Assembly: GCA_029838215.1 (NCBI GenBank)
Contig: JALGVI010000023.1
Span: forward strand, 1-36,645
Direction: 5' to 3'
DNA: 36,645 bases
Source: Candidatus Helarchaeota archaeon
GTDB lineage: Archaea > Asgardarchaeota > Lokiarchaeia > Helarchaeales > RDOG01
Below are positions 32,870-36,645 of this stretch, piece after piece; the stretch's first letter is position 1, and each line of letters starts with the position of its first letter. The notes under the pieces are model-generated. The model was not told where the DNA came from and ran no database searches. It was given only the letters and a program-made list of their open reading frames with translations. The translations under genes and the position numbers were made by a program.

Positions 32870-33159
32870 TTCATTTCACCAAAGTTGCTATAAACATGCA
32901 TGTTTGAGGAAATCCTCGTGCTTTCCTTCAAAATTCCGTTTTTAAAGCTCTTGAAAGGATAATTTAACCGAGTAATTTCGATTAAAACCGTGATTTGGAG
33001 ACGATAAGATGAAAATCGCATCCGTGGTGTCACATGACTACCAAAAATAGTGATTCTCTGATAATAATACTAATAATATTCCAATATATATATCACGGCA
33101 GGAGCTTGCTACGATCTATAGAGAGATCCTCGTTGCAAAAAAAGAATGGAAAATGGTTT
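32870..33159. other. Intergenic region between the Ca2+ ATPase stop and the Cys-cluster operon
   Basis: It holds the operon promoter and palindromes (32892-32946) and otherwise only A+T-rich sequence, including an alternating TA run near 33085. No RNA gene or small ORF is convincing. Confidence 0.6.
32892..32946 (-). promoter_or_regulatory. Operon promoter with 14-bp palindrome
   Basis: On the minus strand a TATA-like TTTAAAAA (32939-32946) predicts a start near 32915. At and just after that point lie an inverted repeat GAGGA-n2-TCCTC (32906-32917) and a perfect 14-bp palindrome AAACATGCATGTTT (32892-32905), 23 bp before the first ATG. Two abutting dyads at the predicted start are a typical repressor position. 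Confidence 0.5.
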
Positions 33160-36159
33160 TTAAGATTCATAAGTAAAGATTTTGGACATCTTTTTCTTCG
33201 CTCTCTTTTCGGTCTCACGCAAAATCCACTTGAAAACTTCAGACGTTACTATAACTGTCGCAGAAATTGCAAGAATCAAGATCCAATCCAAAATACTTAG
33301 CGGAATCGTCCCGAAAGCGAAGTTCATGGGAGGTAAATAAACAACTACAAGTTGCAAGACAAAAGAACTAATGACCGCAATCCACAAGGATCTATTTTGT
33401 GTCTTGATCTTGAAAACGGACAAGCGCTGAGACCTACAAGCAAAAACATTGTATAACTGAAACATCACTAGCGTTGTAAAAGCAAGAGTCATTGCCCAAT
33501 AAGCAAATGGAAATATTTTTTTCGGCGTGAAAAGCCATCCCTGGTTCATCAGAAAGAAATTTTGTGAAAATAAAAGTTGCATCACGGGTGGTAAGGATCC
33601 GAAGTTGTAATAGATAACCTGTCCAAAAGATAATCCATATACAAATATGGATAATGTACCAATACACATCGTTATTCCTACAACTATCATGTTTACAAAC
33701 ATCTTGCGTGGAACCACGCTCTCATTTGGATCTCTGGGCATTCTTTCCATTAAATCAGGATCTGGAGGATCTAACGACATTGCAGTAGCAGGTAAGCCAT
33801 CCGTTACTAAATTTATCCAAAGAATACTAATGGCAGTAAGCGGCAATACATAGACGATCCCTTCTGCTGGTGAAAAATAGGAGAACCCAAGTATGATCCC
33901 GAAAAACATTGTAAATATCTCCCCAGTATTGCTGGATAACAGGTAGAAAATGAATTTCCGTATGTTATCATAGATACCTCTCCCTTCCTCAACGGCATTG
34001 ACAATTGTCGCAAAATTATCATCTGTTAATATCATGTCACTTGCTTCTTTAGTTACATCTGTTCCCGTGATGCCCATTGCAATTCCAATATCTGCATTTT
34101 TAAGGGCCGGTGCATCATTTACGCCATCCCCTGTCATTGCAACAACGTTACCAAGACTTTTCAAGGCATTGCAAATCCTGACTTTATGCTCTGGGGAAGT
34201 TCGTGCAAAAACCGAAACACGGTCAACTTTCTTGACGAGCTCTTCATCAGAAATTTGATTCAATTCCGTACCCGTCATCGAATGGATGATGCCGTGGTCC
34301 AAGCCCAATTCTTTAGCTATTGCCACGGCGGTTTCTTTATTATCTCCCGTGATCATTTTCGCCTTCATCCCTGCTCGCTCGACCTTGATCAAGGCCTCCT
34401 TGACTTCCTCACGTGGCGGATCAATCATTCCACTAAGTCCTACAAAAATCAAGTCATGCTCGATTTCAACATCATAATTTTCCTGCTTTGGAACTTCCCT
34501 ATAAGCATAAGCCAAAACACGGAGGGCAGAATTTGCCAACTCCGAATTCATGCCTAGGATTCTTTGAACATGCTCATCCTTGATGGAAATTACGTTCCCA
34601 TCAATAAGAATTTGAGAACATTCTTTTAAGATCCGTTCGGGGGCTCCTTTCACGTATGCAAGTATTTTTCCATCAACAGGATGAATGGTGGTCATGCGCT
34701 TTCGGTCACTATCAAAAGGAACTTCTCCAATTCGTGGAAATTGTAATTCTAAATCTTCTTTCCATAAATTCTTCTTTCCTGCAGCCGTTAATAACGCTCC
34801 TTCTGTTGGATCACCAATGATTTTCCAAGTATCTTTATTTTCTGGATCTCGAACTAATGACGCATCATTACACAATGCTGCAATCATGAGTAGCAATTTT
34901 AAATCTGGATTTTGTTCTAAAAGAACTTCTTCGTTTTGATAAAATATATGACCCGTTGGATCATAGCCCCCTCCAGTGACATCCAATAAGTGATTATCAA
35001 CGAAAATCTTACGAACTGTCATTTCATTTTGAGTCAATGTTCCTGTCTTGTCAGAACAGATGACCATGGCACATCCTAACGTTTCGACAGCAGGAAGCTT
35101 TCGTATGATGGCGTTTTTCTCAACCATTCTTTTAACTCCAAGGCTTAAGGAAATCGTTACGATGGCAGGCAATCCTTCAGGTACGGCTGCTACGGCAAGT
35201 CCAACCGCTGCCGTAAACATTTCTAAGACTCCTTCTAATAAATTACCACTAAACATGTATGCTACTAGACTATCTGCATGAATGATCAATAGGCGTATGA
35301 AACCTGCAAGAAATACGACAAAACAAATCAAAATTATTATCATTCCCAAAGATTTTCCTAATTTATCCAACTTCTTTTGTAATGGTGTTTGTTTTTCTTC
35401 AGCTGTCTGAATCATTTCTGCAATCTTTCCAATCTCTGTATTCATTCCCGTGGCAACAACTATTCCCTTTCCACGCCCATACGTTACGATTGTTGATGAA
35501 TATGCCATGTTTTTTCTTTGAGTTATGGGAACTAGTGCATCTGGGATTATGTCTGTATTTTTTTTGGTCGACACGGATTCCCCTGTTAAAGAAGCCTCTT
35601 CAATTTTCAAATTAATTGTTTCGATCAATCTGATATCTGCCGATATTTTATCTCCTGTATTGAGAAGGAGAATATCTCCCGGAACTAATTCCCTGCTCCA
35701 TATCTCAACCTGTTCTCCATTTCGAATTACCTTTGCATGGGGGGCAGCAAGTTTTTTGAGTGCCTCTAACGACTTCTCTGAACTATACTCCTGTTTTGTA
35801 CCAATGACTGCATTGGCAATTATTATTGCGGCAATTACAATGATATCGATCCATTCCGTGGCATGCAACAAATCTTGGTGTTGGATAAAAATTTCATATA
35901 AGAAAATAATGAAGGAGATGATCATTGCTGCAATCAAGAGAATTATTAAAAAATCTTTAAATTGATTAAAAAACATCTCCCAAATGGTTTTTCTTTTCTT
36001 TTCTTTTATTTCATTAAAACCATAATGCTCTATCCGCCGTGAGACTTCATCACTAGATAAACCTTTATCAGATGTACTTAAAATTTCGAAGATCTCATCC
36101 GGAGCTTTTGTATGATATGCAACTGCTTCCATACTAAGTTTGGTTTTTGTTTCGACCAC
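33160..36159 (-). CDS. P-type Ca2+-transporting ATPase (P2-type)
   Basis: About 999 aa, with ten membrane helices expected. N-terminal cation-ATPase domain, TGES actuator loop, the phosphorylation site CSDKTGTLT, the hinge [11 protein letters not shown], and conserved Ca2+-site residues: PEGLP in M4, SSNTGEI in M5 (Asn and Glu kept) and [10 protein letters not shown] in M6. In M8 the glutamate of SERCA is replaced in the LVMFQLYN context, as in plasma-membrane-type pumps, so it probably carries one Ca2+ per cycle. It exports or sequesters Ca2+ using ATP. The frame opens at TTG 36174, but GAGGGA (36167-36172) stands 7 bp before GTG 36159, which I take as start. Its 290-bp downstream gap separates it from the Cys-cluster operon. 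Confidence 0.93.
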   Translation of the reverse strand: MVETKTKLSMEAVAYHTKAPDEIFEILSTSDKGLSSDEVSRRIEHYGFNEIKEKKRKTIWEMFFNQFKDFLIILLIAAMIISFIIFLYEIFIQHQDLLHATEWIDIIVIAAIIIANAVIGTKQEYSSEKSLEALKKLAAPHAKVIRNGEQVEIWSRELVPGDILLLNTGDKISADIRLIETINLKIEEASLTGESVSTKKNTDIIPDALVPITQRKNMAYSSTIVTYGRGKGIVVATGMNTEIGKIAEMIQTAEEKQTPLQKKLDKLGKSLGMIIILICFVVFLAGFIRLLIIHADSLVAYMFSGNLLEGVLEMFTAAVGLAVAAVPEGLPAIVTISLSLGVKRMVEKNAIIRKLPAVETLGCAMVICSDKTGTLTQNEMTVRKIFVDNHLLDVTGGGYDPTGHIFYQNEEVLLEQNPDLKLLLMIAALCNDASLVRDPENKDTWKIIGDPTEGALLTAAGKKNLWKEDLELQFPRIGEVPFDSDRKRMTTIHPVDGKILAYVKGAPERILKECSQILIDGNVISIKDEHVQRILGMNSELANSALRVLAYAYREVPKQENYDVEIEHDLIFVGLSGMIDPPREEVKEALIKVERAGMKAKMITGDNKETAVAIAKELGLDHGIIHSMTGTELNQISDEELVKKVDRVSVFARTSPEHKVRICNALKSLGNVVAMTGDGVNDAPALKNADIGIAMGITGTDVTKEASDMILTDDNFATIVNAVEEGRGIYDNIRKFIFYLLSSNTGEIFTMFFGIILGFSYFSPAEGIVYVLPLTAISILWINLVTDGLPATAMSLDPPDPDLMERMPRDPNESVVPRKMFVNMIVVGITMCIGTLSIFVYGLSFGQVIYYNFGSLPPVMQLLFSQNFFLMNQGWLFTPKKIFPFAYWAMTLAFTTLVMFQLYNVFACRSQRLSVFKIKTQNRSLWIAVISSFVLQLVVVYLPPMNFAFGTIPLSILDWILILAISATVIVTSEVFKWILRETEKRAKKKMSKIFTYES

Positions 36160-36645
36160 TTGAAAGTCCCTCAAAATAAATTCATTATGTGATTTTAGTT
36201 AACTTCATTTATCTCGATTCAATTAATAAATATTTTAAAAAACAAATCACTTTTTAACTTTATGAAATGGGATCGAAGTCCGTTATGTTTTATCTCGTTA
36301 TAACTAGAAGTAGCTCCACGTGGTGTATGCTCTCTAAGAGTTCTTTCATTCTATGCTTGAAGTATTACGATTGTCGTTTTGCTCGAATTTCTTCATTTTA
36401 TTTTTATGTTTTAAGTGACTGCCGCGATCACAAACGATTCTTCTCCATTTTTTTATAAATGTGGTTTTTATTTGCATGAGATCCAGAGATTGCAGCAGTC
36501 ACTATTATTCATGGCTTTTAAAAAACTCATGAATTAGGCTGGTCAGAAATTCAGAGCTGACCGTTTTCGCCCGACTTTTTCATTTTACTTAATCTTTCTC
36601 GAGACTTAAGCTTTTTTAAAGATTTTTTTTCGGATTAATTCGTGA
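36160..36645. other. Gene-free right end of the window
   Basis: No convincing ORF or RNA gene was seen. The first ~100 bp contain the ATPase promoter region, which is very A+T-rich. Near the end, GGTCAG (36541-36546) and CTGACC (36557-36562) form a 6-bp stem with a 10-nt loop, followed within 20 bp by T-rich sequence. This may be the terminator of a gene outside the window. Confidence 0.5.

Noticed and set aside
33034..33300. 88-aa plus-strand ORF
   Set aside because: Half of it is antisense to the Ca2+ ATPase C-terminus and the rest is low-complexity A+T-rich sequence without a ribosome binding site.
36267..36458. 63-aa ORF at the right end
   Set aside because: Ser/Phe/Cys-rich translation of A+T-rich DNA, with no start signal or family resemblance.
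1..36645. CRISPR array, insertion sequence, prophage or integrase attachment site
   Set aside because: No regularly spaced repeats, transposase, integrase or terminal inverted repeats were seen; neither tRNA gene has a partial duplicate nearby.

Overview
This window looks like a piece of an archaeal chromosome, most probably from an Asgard (Promethearchaeota-type) archaeon. The information-processing genes are archaeal: Orc1/Cdc6, RFC small subunit, MCM, Hel308, a GINS-like subunit, MBF1, aTrm56, Trm-G10 and RNase Z. One tRNA gene has an intron with a bulge-helix-bulge-type junction. The pointer to Asgard is a longin-domain/Arf-like GTPase fusion facing a roadblock-like protein. This placement is inference; no rRNA or ribosomal protein gene is present to test it. 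The DNA is A+T-rich and densely coding, with several convergent gene pairs only 4-30 bp apart. Many starts are GTG or TTG.

Layout. 1-2828 (minus): an operon of PRPP synthetase, Trm-G10 tRNA methylase and RNase Z, the last cut by the window edge. 2928-4199 (plus): an AmrS-type radical SAM protein and a possible small membrane peptide. 4249-4358: tRNA-Ser(CGA) with a 24-nt intron. 4410-6489 (minus): an AbrB-PhoU regulator followed by a membrane-tethered coiled-coil protein. 6613-8104 (minus): Orc1/Cdc6 overlapping an ArsR-like regulator. 8367-9250 (plus): a MoaD/ubiquitin-like protein coupled to a PAP2 phosphatase. 9268-10850 (minus): a solitary DNA methyltransferase and a HAD phosphatase. 11088-14272 (plus): a homocitrate synthase-like enzyme and a PIN-helical repeat protein. 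14302-16871: RFC small subunit, the roadblock-like protein and the longin-GTPase. 17108-23807 (plus): an isopropylmalate/homocitrate synthase, MCM, Hel308 and MBF1. 23812-27254 (minus): aTrm56, an unknown 387-aa protein, tRNA-Glu(CTC) and two membrane proteins. 27455-32869 (minus): a three-gene operon of a Cys-cluster protein, a 1,300-residue winged-helix/coiled-coil/PLD-like protein and a Gins23-like protein. 33160-36159 (minus): a P-type Ca2+ ATPase. The last ~480 bp hold no convincing gene.

Themes. Five replication or repair genes (orc1/cdc6, rfcS, mcm, hel308, Gins23-like) lie within about 21 kb, and three tRNA-maturation enzymes (RNase Z, Trm-G10, aTrm56) are present. The least explained unit is the 27.4-32.9 kb operon. 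There a TrmB-like regulator architecture has been expanded by about 1,090 residues of coiled coil and sits upstream of a GINS-like gene, behind a promoter carrying a perfect 14-bp palindrome. The second most interesting unit is the GTPase plus roadblock-like pair at 15.4-16.9 kb.
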